DNA of 57,866 nt from Macromonas bipunctata (GCF_002837135.1 NZ_NWBQ01000024.1:1-57866), one strand, 5' to 3'; shown: positions 27,721 to 36,731, counted from the stretch's first letter. Notes: generated from the letters alone by a model not told the origin. Translations and numbers: made by a program.

Positions 27721-28560
27721 TGGACTTCCCCCGTTTTAACGGACAGTTTGAAGACTCTCTATGAAGTCTGGGTTGGTGGCGATTGTGTCAGGTTTTGCTG
27801 TTCTTGCTCATGGTTCTTCTCGAAGTTGACGGGCGACATCTGGCCCAGGGCTGAATGTCGACGGCGCGGGTTGTACCAAGCTTCAATCCAGGTGAAGACG
27901 GCAATGCGTGCTTCGGCCTTGGTCTTTCAATTGCGTCGGGCGATGAGTTCGCACTCCAGGCTGGCAAAGAAGCTCTCGGCCATGGCGTTGTCGTAGGCAT
28001 CGCCCACGCTGCCCATGGAAGGGCGCACGCCCATCTCGCGACACCGCTGACCAAAGGCCAGGCTGGTGTACTGGCTGCCCTGGTCGGAGTGGTGAATCAC
28101 GGAGCCGGGCTTGCGGGTATGCAAGGCCATGTTGAGGGCCTCGACCACCAGGTCGGCGGTCATGCGTTCGCCGAAGGCCCAGCCCACGACCTTGCGGCTG
28201 TAGACATCGAGCACCACGGCCAGGTAGAGGAAACCAGCCCACAGGTCGGGGGCCGGGCGCTGGCGTTTGTCGCTCTGTGTGGTGACTACATGGCCGCGGC
28301 GACGGTTGACACCGCGCATACGGCCTTCGCGTATGAGGCGGGCGATGCGTTTGCAGCTGATATGCATTCCCGCATCGATGAGTTCGGCCTGTACACGTGG
28401 CACGCCGTAGGTCTCGTCGCTGTCCATGACAGATATCCCGTAGTATTTGCTGGCCCAGGGCCTGGTTGGCTTGCATACGTGCACACGGTGCATGCTCACG
28501 CCAGTCGTAGAAATCGCTACAGGAGACGTTGGGGGTGCGGCACATGGTTTTAACAGGAAG
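27721..28560 (-). pseudogene. IS3-family transposase OrfB remnant with right IS end
   Basis: The minus strand encodes an OrfB broken by at least one frameshift and a stop. CSDFYDWREHAPCARM is in one frame; SDETYGVPRVQAELIDAG through LAVVLDVYSRKVVGWAF, VIHHSDQGSQYTS and GDAYDNAMAESFFASLECEL are in another; then a TGA at 27927-27929 comes before KTKAEARIAVFTWIEAWYN. The IS end TGGACTTCCCCCGTTTTAAC starts at 27721. OrfA and the left end are missing. Confidence 0.85.
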
Positions 28561-28961
28561 TTCGGCCTGATTTACGGCAATCAGCGCGTAGATGCCGTGA
28601 ACTGCGTGTCTTTTAGCAGGCCTTGGTGGGCTGTAGCTTCAAATTTAAAACCGCCTCGAACTAAAATTAACTATAAAAAGATATATTATTTTTTGCAATT
28701 TTTATTTATTATTGAAATCAAGTATAATCTAAGATGGGTTTAGCGGCCCAAGTCCAGGTGCAGCAAGTTCGCAAACAGCAGACTTTGAAAGGCCATAGCT
28801 GCGTGGCCAACATGACTTCCAAGTTCTTTGGTGGGTCGCGTTGGGGCGCCTTTATTGGTGCGCCGGTTCCTGTACCCGGTCCGCTAACCCGACGTGACCT
28901 GCCACCCCATATTTAGCGGTATGGCTGGCAGGGTGGACAACTTGTCATACAGGAGCCTTTT
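28561..28961. other. AT-rich intergenic region
   Basis: No gene I can support. 28640-28735 is very AT-rich and ends in TATAATC, a good -10 box that could serve the antirepressor gene at 28962. An interrupted dyad (CTGCCACCC / GGCAGGGTGG, about 28901-28937) precedes that gene and could be an operator. Confidence 0.4.
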
Positions 28962-29765
28962 ATGGCTGACGCAATCACTTCCGCCTTCTCCGTCCTTCAC
29001 GCTGGACTCCCTCCACTCCACGCCTTCTTCGCTCCACTGGGAGGAATCAAGCAACTTTGTGTGGATGCTCGTTTACTGCACAGCCACCTCAAAATCAACC
29101 TGAAGTTCTCGCAGTGGTTCCACGCCAAGGTGCAAAAACACGGGTTCCAAGCTGATACCGACTGGCAGTACGTACCGCACGATTCCAGCCTGGCCATGGC
29201 AGGTATGTGCCCTACCTCCGGCGATGTGGTCAAAGAAAGCCGTATGGGGCGCCCGTGCAAAAACTACCTGGTCAGTCTGGAGCTCGCCAAAGGCTTGAGC
29301 CTGCTCGAGAGCAACAGTGAGAGCTATGGCGTTTGGAAGCAGCTGATACAACAAGAGCTGTGGTTTAGTAACGCGTTGACAAGCAGCAGCTCCCGTACGG
29401 CTTCCAACGACTACATCCGTATCACGACCACCCAAGCTCAAGAGCTTAAAGAACTGGTGCACGCACACGCCCAAAAAACCCAGCAGTCTCATCAAAGCAT
29501 CTGGGCCCAGTTCCAGCACAATTTCGCGGTCAACAGCTATTTGGAGCTTCCTGCGGAAAAATTCGAGTCCGCCCATGCGTACTTGACGGCTCTGCTGGAA
29601 ACAGATGCCAGCAAAACGCCGTCGCTGGAACCTCGTGGGCTCACACTGGAAAAAGACATCCAGGCCAAGATACTGGCGCTGGCTGCGGACGTCATCACCT
29701 CAGTGGGTGATGCCTTGCGCAAAAACCAGCTTGACCTCGAAAAATACACTCTGCAGCCTGCCTGA
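28962..29765 (+). CDS. Phage-type antirepressor-like protein (AntA-like N-terminus)
   Basis: 267 residues. Residues about 31-65 (LCVDARLLHSHLKINLKFSQWFHAKVQKHGFQADTDW) follow the AntA/AntB antirepressor pattern; GRPCKNYLVSLELAKGLSLLES continues it. The C-terminal part (IWAQFQHNFAVNSYLELPAEKFESAHAYL) matches the ORF6C-type tail of phage regulators. Such proteins relieve repression in temperate phages and some plasmids. It starts after a CAGGAGCC ribosome site. No other phage gene is nearby, so here it is probably a plasmid regulator or a phage relic. Confidence 0.7.
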   Translation: MADAITSAFSVLHAGLPPLHAFFAPLGGIKQLCVDARLLHSHLKINLKFSQWFHAKVQKHGFQADTDWQYVPHDSSLAMAGMCPTSGDVVKESRMGRPCKNYLVSLELAKGLSLLESNSESYGVWKQLIQQELWFSNALTSSSSRTASNDYIRITTTQAQELKELVHAHAQKTQQSHQSIWAQFQHNFAVNSYLELPAEKFESAHAYLTALLETDASKTPSLEPRGLTLEKDIQAKILALAADVITSVGDALRKNQLDLEKYTLQPA

Positions 29766-30460
29766 CCTGCACACTGGCTGGTTCATGCGTGAGCTGGCCA
29801 GTATCCAGCGCCACCAAGGTGCTGTTCGTTTCCAAGCTCGATACCCTGGCTACCGAGCTTGGCTTCAAAACCCCTAAAGAACCTGCGGCACCTACATCTC
29901 CAACACTTGAGTCAACTTTGGCCCATGTGTTCGTGCAAAAACCCGTCCGCTGCAATAAGTCCTCACCTTCGAGCGTACCAGCAGCCCTGTACAGTCACGT
30001 TCCGACTTCGCAGCCATCTCCTCTCTCTTGCGTTTTTCTGGTTCGCCTGCCAAGATGCCGCAGGCTCAAGCCACCGCCCAAACAACGAAGAGTCTCATTG
30101 CGCTCAAACCACTGGAGCCTGCGCCCCCCCACCCAAAGCAACTGAATTAGGGTGGAAACTGCTAGAGGCGTGCAGTACCAAGACATCAGCAGTCCGACGC
30201 TCATCAAGAGCGCAAGTTCGAGAACCGAGGCAGCGGGTGCTATTTTCCAAGTTGAGTGGCGTTTTCGGCGGGGGCCACAAGGCTATGAACTGGGGTGGTT
30301 TGCCGGGCTGGGGGGTCAACGGTGGGCTACCTTCTTTGGGCAAGCGCAGTCGTTAACCTCATCCTGAACTTTCAGCTGCATACAAGTTACAAGTGATGAA
30401 CCATCTTGGCTGGCTCGAACTTATAGCATTAGGTTTAACCTTAATATTGTCTGACTCCGG
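29766..30460. other. Gene-poor stretch
   Basis: About 700 bp with only short frames and no recognised product. The first part has coding-like composition and may be decayed. From about 30400 the DNA turns AT-rich before the par region. Confidence 0.4.
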
Positions 30461-30574
30461 AATTGAAGCGCTTCAATTTTGACAAATAGCGCGAGTGTCA
30501 GGTACTTTGAAGTTCGAAGTGTCAAAATTTGCTATTGGGGCTCAATCTAGACACCAAATTGAAGCGCCTCAATT
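30461..30574. promoter_or_regulatory. Palindrome cluster, candidate parS or ParA/ParB operator
   Basis: AATTGAAGCGCTTCAATT (30461-30478) is a perfect 18-bp palindrome. AATTGAAGCGCCTCAATT (30557-30574) is the same with one change, and both are followed by TTTGA. Between them TTTGAAGTTCGAAGTG is a weaker related site. The cluster lies 144-257 bp before parA, a usual place for a centromere or operator of a par locus. Confidence 0.55.
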
Positions 30575-30608
30575 TTGAGCTGTGTGCTATCCTTATTGGT
30601 CAAAGCAC

Positions 30609-30636
30609 TTACGATATCTTTTACTTATGCTAGAAT
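30609..30636 (+). promoter_or_regulatory. Predicted promoter of parA
   Basis: TTACGA (30609-30614), 16-bp spacer, TAGAAT (30631-30636) with an upstream TGC giving an extended -10. Located 82 bp before the parA ATG. Confidence 0.45.
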
Positions 30637-30717
30637 AGCAAAAGCATCTGAATAGAGTTTGAGAGTAATAACTTTGCTTCCAATCGCTCTATACAACCGA
30701 ACCATGAAAGCATAAGC

Positions 30718-31401
30718 ATGACTGTTGTAGTTTTTGGCCACGAAAAAGGCGGCGTAGGTAAGACCTCTCTGGCACTGAACTTCACGGCTCTAGCCGCTGA
30801 GGATGGCGTTGATGTAGTTCTACTGGACACTGACCGACAGCAATCTGCGGCTAACTGGCTGGGCTTGCGAATGAACTCGCCCGAGCTGCGCAAGATTTCC
30901 ATCTTGTCGAATACGTCCGACCCGATTTACGAGCTCAACAGTCTCGCTGCTCGATATGAGCTGGTCGTGTGTGATATCGGTGCCTTAAGCTACAAGGCTC
31001 TGGTTGAGTGCGGTCTGCTAGCCGACCTCTACATAATCCCGACAGGTACCAGTGACTTGGACTTGACGCCTGCCGAGTCCCTGGTATCTGTAATCCGAAA
31101 GCTACCTACGCCAGGTAGGTCTTCCGTAGACGTCCGATGCCTGGTAACGAAGGCCCCCAGCAACCCCAAGTCCACCGAAGTTCTTAAGACGCGAGAACGC
31201 TTAGGAGCTAGCGACATTCCAGTGCTAGATACAGTGATTACAGCTCGTAGCGCTTGGCGGAGCATGGCAAACACTGGTAAAGCACTTCATGAGCTCAAAG
31301 GTAAGGCCCGTGACGAAAAAGCTGTGGAAGAGGTGCAGGCGCTTTACAACGAAGTAATCCGCATACTTAGCGCGAGAGAAGAACAACGCGCTGCTATCTG
31401 A
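30718..31401 (+). CDS. parA: ParA-family partition ATPase
   Basis: 227 residues. Deviant Walker A GHEKGGVGKTSLALNF (about 7-22), the switch I region LLDTDRQQSAANWL, and Walker B-like LVVCDIGALS. No N-terminal HTH, so this is the short ParA (type Ib or MipZ-like) form. It forms the dynamic partner of ParB in plasmid segregation. It lies 129 bp upstream of parB on the same strand, behind palindromes that could be the centromere. Confidence 0.88.
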   Translation: MTVVVFGHEKGGVGKTSLALNFTALAAEDGVDVVLLDTDRQQSAANWLGLRMNSPELRKISILSNTSDPIYELNSLAARYELVVCDIGALSYKALVECGLLADLYIIPTGTSDLDLTPAESLVSVIRKLPTPGRSSVDVRCLVTKAPSNPKSTEVLKTRERLGASDIPVLDTVITARSAWRSMANTGKALHELKGKARDEKAVEEVQALYNEVIRILSAREEQRAAI

Positions 31402-31476
31402 AGTCGAACTTCAGTGTTGTCTTTGTCCCCCGATAGCCCAAAACTGGCTATTCATGTGTAATCGTTAAAATCTTGG

Positions 31477-31533
31477 AAAGGAGAAGCAATTAGCTACATC
31501 TCGTTAATGTAGCTAATTGCTTAAACATACATG
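31477..31533 (+). promoter_or_regulatory. Hairpin between ribosome binding site and start codon of parB
   Basis: The ribosome site AAAGGAG (31477-31483) abuts a perfect 16-bp inverted repeat, AAGCAATTAGCTACAT (31484-31499) and its complement (31507-31522), with a 7-nt loop. The ATG follows at 31531. Without folding the spacing is 47 nt, far too long; with the stem folded it is 8 nt, near ideal. The same inverted repeat could also be a ParB-binding DNA site. Confidence 0.7.
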
Positions 31534-32484
31534 GCTACAGCTCCGTTTGTTAAACGTCAACCGCTACCTGAAGGTGAAATCAAAGAAGCTTACAAAGAAA
31601 GTCTGAAAGAGCTGAGCACTACTTTGGCTGAGTTGGGCAAAGGTACTTACCTAGCTGATACGGCTCCCGACAAAGTAGAGTGGAAGTCTGGTCAAATCTA
31701 TGAAGTTCCTTTGCTTCACATTCGAGAAAATCCTGTTAACGCTCGTGAGATTTACTCCAGCGTCAATCTGCAGTCTCTGACCGATTCTATTAAATCGGTA
31801 GGCCAAAAGATACCAGCGATTGGGTATGCCGATGCCCAGACTGTTGTGTTGATTGATGGTCATCGTAGATTAGATGCTGCAACCAAGCTTGGGTTAAGCA
31901 CTCTGACGGTTCAGATAGTAGCGCAACCCGCAAGTGACAAAGAGTTGTACTTGGCCAGCCGATTGGCAAACACCGAACGGCAAGCGCAATCTCCATTGGA
32001 CGACGCTTTGGTTTGGCGACGACTCCTCGATAGAAAAGTCTTTGAGACTCAGTTGGAGTTGGCACAATTTCTGAAGCTAGACCCGGCCGAGGTTAGCCGA
32101 ACATTAGCCATAGGCACTCTCTCCGCTACTGTGATTGCGCAACTCAGCGAGTATCCTGTACTCTTGAACTACAGCATGCTAAATGCTCTGCGGGAGTTTG
32201 AGCAAAGCCAAGGGTCTGAGAAGACCATAAGTTTTATCCCCGAGATTATCCAAAATGGCTATGGCTATCGCGAAGTCCAAGCGCGACGTAAAAAAATGGA
32301 AGGCGCTCGTAGGACACGGGAGACGCCAAAATCAATTCCAGTAACATACCTTCAAGGCAAAGGCACCGTAAAAACCTTTCCAAAAGACGGCCGCGTGGAG
32401 TTGGTCATCAAAGGATTGAATCCTGAAGCCGCAGATGAATTTGTAACAAAGTTGAATTCTTTGTTTGCTCAGCCTGCGTCTTGA
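31531..32484 (+). CDS. parB: ParB-family partition protein
   Basis: 317 residues. The ParB/Srx N-terminal domain has VPLLHIRENPVNAREIY, then VVLIDGHRRLDAATKLG (GxHRR CTP/DNA-engaging motif), and an HTH of the KorB type follows (TQLELAQFLKLDPAEVSRTLAIGTL). The C-terminal region after residue 255 would dimerise. ParB binds parS and recruits ParA for segregation. An in-frame TAA at 31522-31524 makes ATG 31531 the first possible start. It is downstream of parA with a hairpin leader. Confidence 0.87.
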   Translation: MATAPFVKRQPLPEGEIKEAYKESLKELSTTLAELGKGTYLADTAPDKVEWKSGQIYEVPLLHIRENPVNAREIYSSVNLQSLTDSIKSVGQKIPAIGYADAQTVVLIDGHRRLDAATKLGLSTLTVQIVAQPASDKELYLASRLANTERQAQSPLDDALVWRRLLDRKVFETQLELAQFLKLDPAEVSRTLAIGTLSATVIAQLSEYPVLLNYSMLNALREFEQSQGSEKTISFIPEIIQNGYGYREVQARRKKMEGARRTRETPKSIPVTYLQGKGTVKTFPKDGRVELVIKGLNPEAADEFVTKLNSLFAQPAS

Positions 32485-32493
32485 TGCCGTCCA

Positions 32494-32533
32494 ATCTCGA
32501 TGCTGTGCACGTATCTAGGCTCAGCATCGAGAT
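32494..32533 (+). terminator. Strong hairpin after parB
   Basis: ATCTCGATGCTG (32494-32505) and its exact complement (32522-32533) form a 12-bp stem with a 16-nt loop. No T-run follows on the + strand, so it may be a processing or stability hairpin rather than an intrinsic terminator. A second dyad, AATAGTGTTTTT and AAAAAACTATT at about 32543-32568, could be an operator for the next gene. Confidence 0.45.
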
Positions 32534-32618
32534 AAAATATTAAATAGTGTTTTTATCAAAAAACTATTGGTTCTCAATTATGGTATGCTCTTCATCTAGG
32601 TAAAAAAGGAGCTTAGCC

Positions 32619-33020
32619 ATGCAAACGTTAGAGAGCTGCGAAGATTTGCTGCCCGATGGCCGCAAGGTACTGCCGTACCTGACGCCTCGGCAGATGGATT
32701 GCTTGCGTGCCATCTACTGCTACGCGGTTCGTTACCGAGACTACCCGCGAATCAGCGATGTGGCCATGTTTCTTGGCGTTCAGCCTGTATCTGCTTACAA
32801 CCTTGCGAACAACTTGATTGAGCGGGGCTATGTCACACGTGTCGCCCGGTTCGGCGGTCGTCGCAGCCTTAGACTTACTCCGGAAGCTCTTGAGAAGCTT
32901 GAGTTGGAGTACTCCGAGACCAAAGACGACTCTTGGACTCGCACTATGCAGCCCATAACGCGTCAAGTGACGTGGGGTTCGTCTGCAGCAAACAATACCG
33001 TTGCTACCGTTGCAGCGTAA
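32619..33020 (+). CDS. Winged-helix regulator (LexA-N/MarR-like)
   Basis: 133 residues. YLTPRQMDCLRAIYCYAVRYRDYPRISDVAMFLGVQPVSAYNLANNLIERGYVTRV is a winged helix like the LexA N-terminal domain, with the wing at GGRRSLRLTPEALEKL. No sensory or protease domain follows; the Thr/Ala-rich tail is short. An AAAAAAGGAG ribosome site precedes the ATG. By position after parAB it is likely a plasmid copy-number or maintenance regulator. Confidence 0.65.
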   Translation: MQTLESCEDLLPDGRKVLPYLTPRQMDCLRAIYCYAVRYRDYPRISDVAMFLGVQPVSAYNLANNLIERGYVTRVARFGGRRSLRLTPEALEKLELEYSETKDDSWTRTMQPITRQVTWGSSAANNTVATVAA

Positions 33021-33149
33021 CCCCTTAACCTCAACCTAACTCAACAGGTTCCTTGTGTTCGACCAACCCAGCACCATGCACCAAACGCTTAACAGTGTTG
33101 TTGCGGGTGTACATGTTGCTCTAATGCATAAGAGACTACCCCAAAAGGC

Positions 33150-33186
33150 AAAGCCCTACGCAAAGTCGAGAGTGCGTAGGGCTTTT
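33150..33186 (+). terminator. Rho-independent terminator
   Basis: AAGCCCTACGCA (33151-33162) pairs with TGCGTAGGGCTT (33172-33183), loop of 9 nt, followed by TTT. It ends the wHTH gene transcript. The 770 bp from 33021 to 33791 otherwise contain short frames without recognisable product. Confidence 0.8.
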
Positions 33187-33643
33187 GTTCCGCCCCCACC
33201 AATCACGAAGGAAGCAGTTGGAATACCAAACACCAACTTTTACGTCAGTGTCTTCCGTTATTGTAACACCCGCTACAGTTTCGGTTTAACTTGGTGTAAG
33301 CGTTTGTTGGTATCCGGATTGCATAGCTTGTGTAATAACTCACATGTCAAATGCTATCGATTTCAACAAAAAATCTGCCTAGTAAGATATTTTTAGCGTC
33401 AACTGAAGATATCTTCTCGCATTGGGGCTCTTTTTACGCCTCATCACGCGACCATACAACTGTATGTCGCTCAAGTACCTTCATGTCCGAAATTCAACTT
33501 TTCGTGGCTTTAGGTCAACTTCTCATGCCTGTACGTGGATTCTTTGCTCGCCCGCTTGGTGCGGTGGGTTGCGTTGCGCACGTCGCCACGGCTGCTCAGG
33601 CTACCTGGAGGTCTACGATGTTTTAGTCGTCTGAAAAAAGAAA

Positions 33644-33761
33644 ACCCTCAAGCGCCAACCTGAGGGTCTCTTCTTGCGCATCCCCCAGCTCACGATAGAG
33701 TGAAACCAAAAGCGAAACGCTGATACAAAGTGGTTTCATTCTATCAAATCGGGGGATGCGC
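33644..33761 (+). promoter_or_regulatory. Multi-stem inverted-repeat structure before the replication-type gene
   Basis: First a hairpin ACCCTCA (33644-33650) / TGAGGGT (33661-33667). Then nested arms: GCGCATCCCCC (33676-33686) with GGGGGATGCGC (33751-33761), GATAGAgTGAAACCA (33694-33708) with TGGTTTCAtTCTATC (33731-33745), and at the centre AGCGAAACGCT. The arms enclose each other to make one long cruciform or RNA stem 31 bp upstream of the ATG at 33792. It may act as attenuator, antisense-RNA target or replication origin element. Confidence 0.65.
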
Positions 33762-33791
33762 GTCAACTGTGTCTTTTTTTTGGAGACAGCG

Positions 33792-35072
33792 ATGACGCTT
33801 GTCGAACATGTTCTTTACCCGTCGTTAATCCATCGTGCATGTAGCCTCTTGGATGAGTGGGACTTCTTGAAAAAACAACCTGACGGTTTTTTTAGAGTAA
33901 TACTTCGTATTGTTAAAAAAATTAATTTAAAGCGCCCCCACGCTGCTGTTTTCGCAAAACGAGCCACATTGGCTATAGAGTCCGGTCAGTCGGTGCAAAC
34001 CGTTAACAGAGCCATCCGGTGGCTTGAAGCTGAAGGATTTATTACCCGAACGAAAAAAGCTCACCCAGGACTTCGTGGTTCGAGTTCTCCGCTGGTGCCC
34101 ACCCCCAAGTTTCTAACGCTGCTGATGTTGGACCCCGTCAGCATCAAGCAGTCGTACGCGGAGGCTGAAGCCTACGTGCTGGGCAAATACGCGCTGGACA
34201 ACGGTTGCTTGCCGCCTGAAGTGGCCTCCAAGAAGAAGAACCGCTCTCGCACAGCATGCACCACCGAACAGGAAGAGGACGGGGCTGGTATAGAGTTGGA
34301 CGCCCAAGACCTTGTCGACAGCTTAGAGAGCGCCGGCATAAGCCAAAGCCCTGACGACCTCGAAATTTCTTCTGTGCTGGCCGCAGAAGACGAGGCTGTA
34401 GCCACCGTGCAACAACCACAACCAGCAGCTACCGAAGCTGCCGCAGAAACAACAACGCCCGTAGCTGCGGTAGAAGTACGGGAAAGCATGGACACCGTTG
34501 TGGATACACCAGCCATACCTGCCTTGGCGAATAAATACGAGGCGGCTATCAAGCAGTACAAAGCTGAGACGGCGCAACGTGCTGCCGAACGTGACCATCG
34601 CCGAGGCTTTGTGCAGTTCGGTCACGTAAAGATTCCCGCAGACTTGACCTGGTTGGTCGAAAACCTGGGTATGCGTGCCACTGGCGTGCTGCAGCTGATG
34701 GGTCTTGCGAAGCAGGCCAATCAAACGTTGTCTGAGGTGGTGAGCGCGGTCAAGAAGTACCTTACCGACTTGGACGGACGCGAAGCCTACGCCTACTTGC
34801 GCAAGCTGCTGGGGCTGGGCAAGGACTTCGGCTACAAGGTCCGTGAAACGAACCAGCAGCAGGATGCTAAGGACGAGCGAGCCTACTTGGAGCTCAAGGC
34901 AGAGGCTCTGGCCGGTCGGAGCTTTTTCAGCCCCAAGAGCCAAGCACAGTACACCATACAACCAAGTGGCCTTGTCGAGGTTCTGCAGAATGGCAAGCAC
35001 TCTGCGATGCGCTTGTGCCGAAAATTTCTGGATGCTATCGACACCGGAAAGCTCCGAGCCGTGCGGGCGTAA
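33792..35072 (+). CDS. Winged-helix replication-type protein of a plasmid/phage
   Basis: 426 residues from the ATG at 33792. Residues about 1-120 have a winged-helix look: FFRVILRIVKKINLKRPHAAVFAKRATLAIESGQSVQTVNRAIRWLEAEGFITR, as in replication protein O or plasmid Rep proteins. A long acidic, Ala/Glu/Thr-rich linker (about 150-260) follows, then a second helical domain (LVENLGMRATGVLQLMGLAKQANQTLSEVVSAVKKYL) and a conserved-looking C-terminus. It is likely to bind DNA and initiate replication or serve as a primase helper. A TrfA-like Rep is also present at 37107, so the division of labour is unclear. Confidence 0.55.
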   Translation: MTLVEHVLYPSLIHRACSLLDEWDFLKKQPDGFFRVILRIVKKINLKRPHAAVFAKRATLAIESGQSVQTVNRAIRWLEAEGFITRTKKAHPGLRGSSSPLVPTPKFLTLLMLDPVSIKQSYAEAEAYVLGKYALDNGCLPPEVASKKKNRSRTACTTEQEEDGAGIELDAQDLVDSLESAGISQSPDDLEISSVLAAEDEAVATVQQPQPAATEAAAETTTPVAAVEVRESMDTVVDTPAIPALANKYEAAIKQYKAETAQRAAERDHRRGFVQFGHVKIPADLTWLVENLGMRATGVLQLMGLAKQANQTLSEVVSAVKKYLTDLDGREAYAYLRKLLGLGKDFGYKVRETNQQQDAKDERAYLELKAEALAGRSFFSPKSQAQYTIQPSGLVEVLQNGKHSAMRLCRKFLDAIDTGKLRAVRA

Positions 35073-35349
35073 GCCTTGGGGCTGGCTGATTATGTGTCTG
35101 GAAATGGATATCCCTTATCAAAAAGGAATACTACAGTCTTTTAGAAAACATCCAGCTTTGCTGAAATTGCTAAAAAATAGCGATTGGCTAAGTGTAATGT
35201 CTAGGCTAGAGTTCTGTTTGACAATGCAGTAACCCAGCTAAACGCGAGTCCTTCGTCACGTGGAGTACAAGCCCCTGATACTGGGTTTGATATTCCTCAA
35301 GTACATCAGCCTCCCGTTCTTCGACCCTGCTACACCAAGGAGATTGACC

Positions 35350-35580
35350 ATGCTTCCCACCTACGAAGCCGTGCTACAGCCCAACGGACAGCTGCAATTT
35401 TTTGACCTGCCGAGCAATCTGGTTAACCTGCCGCGGCGGGTGTTGGTTACGTTCACCGACGACGCCCCACTGGGCGACACCGCACTGTGTGGTGCCAGCC
35501 TGAGCGAACCGGCATTGGCCCAAGACTGGCTGCGCGAAGAAGAGGAGGTCGCATGGGCCCATTTGCAACCCGGCAAGTGA
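35350..35580 (+). CDS. Antitoxin-like protein of a PemI/PemK-type pair
   Basis: 76 residues from the ATG at 35350: MLPTYEAVLQPNGQLQFFDLP is a short beta domain with a following acidic, helical C-terminus (LAQDWLREEEEVAWAHLQ) suited to wrap a MazF-like toxin. It overlaps the toxin gene by 28 bp. AAGGAGATT precedes the start. The family is one of several small antitoxins next to PemK toxins. Confidence 0.7.
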   Translation: MLPTYEAVLQPNGQLQFFDLPSNLVNLPRRVLVTFTDDAPLGDTALCGASLSEPALAQDWLREEEEVAWAHLQPGK

Positions 35581-35918
35581 TTCTGTTGCCGTTTCCGTTC
35601 TCCGACCTGTCGGCCAGCAAGCTCCGCCCTGCCTTGCTGCTGGCCAATGCGGGCAAGGGGGACTGGGTGCTGTGCCAAATCACCAGCAAACCTTACGCCG
35701 ATGCACGGGCCATCACGCTGACAGAAGCTGATTTTGTGCAAGGGGGCCTGCGATTGACCAGCTATGCACGGGCAGGTAAGTTGTTCACGGCACATGAATC
35801 GCCGTTTCAGCGGGTGGCTGGCACACTCCAGGCGGCAGCGCACCAGCACGTGGTCGAGCAAGTCGTCGCCTTGTTGTGTGAAGAAACGCCAGGTACAGAA
35901 GCTGGGCGGGCTGGGTGA
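35553..35918 (+). CDS. PemK/MazF-family toxin
   Basis: 121 residues from the ATG at 35553. RQVILLPFPFSDLSASKLRPALLLANAG is the MazF/PemK start with the conserved FPFSDL..SKLRPAL. VLCQITSKPYAD follows (the S/T near the active site), and the C-terminal helix is intact. These toxins cut single-stranded mRNA at short motifs and stabilise plasmids. It is paired with the gene just upstream. Confidence 0.85.
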   Translation: MGPFATRQVILLPFPFSDLSASKLRPALLLANAGKGDWVLCQITSKPYADARAITLTEADFVQGGLRLTSYARAGKLFTAHESPFQRVAGTLQAAAHQHVVEQVVALLCEETPGTEAGRAG

Positions 35919-36038
35919 GCTCAAAACCCGCTTTCGGCAAGTGCAGCTCAAGGCTGCGGTGGCCGTCAACTCAGCTTTGCCCCGGCTTTGCCCCGGTTTT
36001 GCTGGGAACTGGGGGGGGTCGACACGGTGGGGCATCAA

Positions 36039-36224
36039 CGGCAATACGCTTGGGGCTAAGGCCTTGTGGCGCAACTCAGTGCCGACCTAATACGTGAGTT
36101 TCCCGAGGTGAAGGGGTTTTCAGCGAGCAACCTCAAGTACATCCGGCAGTGGCACTTGTTCTGGAGCGCAGCGCCAATCGGCCAACAGCCTGTTGACCAA
36201 TTGAGCGCCATCCCTTGGGGCTAA
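36039..36224 (+). pseudogene. DUF1016 (YhcG-type PDDEXK nuclease) N-terminal remnant
   Basis: A frame running RQYAWG, stop, GLVAQLSADLIREFPEVKGFSASNLKYIRQWHLFWS...QQPVDQLSAIPWG, stop is the N-terminal domain of DUF1016 proteins (typical QLS.DL...FP...GFS..NLKYMR). The PDDEXK catalytic part is missing. It has two stops and is clearly dead. Confidence 0.7.
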
Positions 36225-36367
36225 AACCAGGCTATCCTTGCCAAGTGCAAGCAGCCAAGCTCAACTCTATTGCCGAGCCCATGCGCCAGAGCTTGACCTC
36301 CAACCAGGGCCGCGAGGTAGCTTGGCACGCTGAAACCGGTGTTACACCTCAGCTTTGAAACCGCCCT

Positions 36368-36724
36368 TTACAACTCATCAACAAAGCTGCGAAGTTTGTT
36401 GCGCGACAGCGCTACCGCAATGCCGTCGTCGATGCGATAGCTGGGGATGCCGAGGCGCATTTCCGGCGGGCGTTCGCGGGGAATGTTCGGATGGCCTTCG
36501 TAAAAAGCCACGCAGTGCTGCTGGTCGGCGTGGGTATCGAGTTGCTGTTGGTCGGTGCAGAAATGCACGTCGCGCTGGCAAGTGGTGCAATTCCGCACGT
36601 CGTGGTGTTCGGTGGGCAGCAGTTTGAGCCAGTCGGCGCTGCATTCGTATGCCATTGGGCAGTGCAGGAAGGCCTCGCGGAACTGGGGGTAATAGACCAG
36701 CTCGGGCCTGCTCTGGGCGCTCAT
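36368..36724 (-). CDS. Cys/His-rich small protein, probable zinc binder
   Basis: 118 residues from the ATG at 36724. The middle carries CPMAYECSADWLKLLPTEHHDVRNCTTCQRDVHFC and a later HCVAF, a recurrent arrangement (CPx(D/E)W..L.PT....V..C..C...VH.C...E....H...G.CV) seen in small uncharacterised bacterial proteins that likely bind a metal. It starts 7 bp after the stop of the sigma-region-4-like gene, in the same direction, so the two form an operon. Function is unknown. Confidence 0.55.
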   Translation of the reverse strand: MSAQSRPELVYYPQFREAFLHCPMAYECSADWLKLLPTEHHDVRNCTTCQRDVHFCTDQQQLDTHADQQHCVAFYEGHPNIPRERPPEMRLGIPSYRIDDGIAVALSRNKLRSFVDEL

Positions 36725-36731
36725 GGTGGTT

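Noticed and set aside
28962-35072. Prophage
   Set aside because: Only one antirepressor-like and one replication-type gene; no integrase, capsid, tail or lysis gene. A plasmid backbone explains it better.
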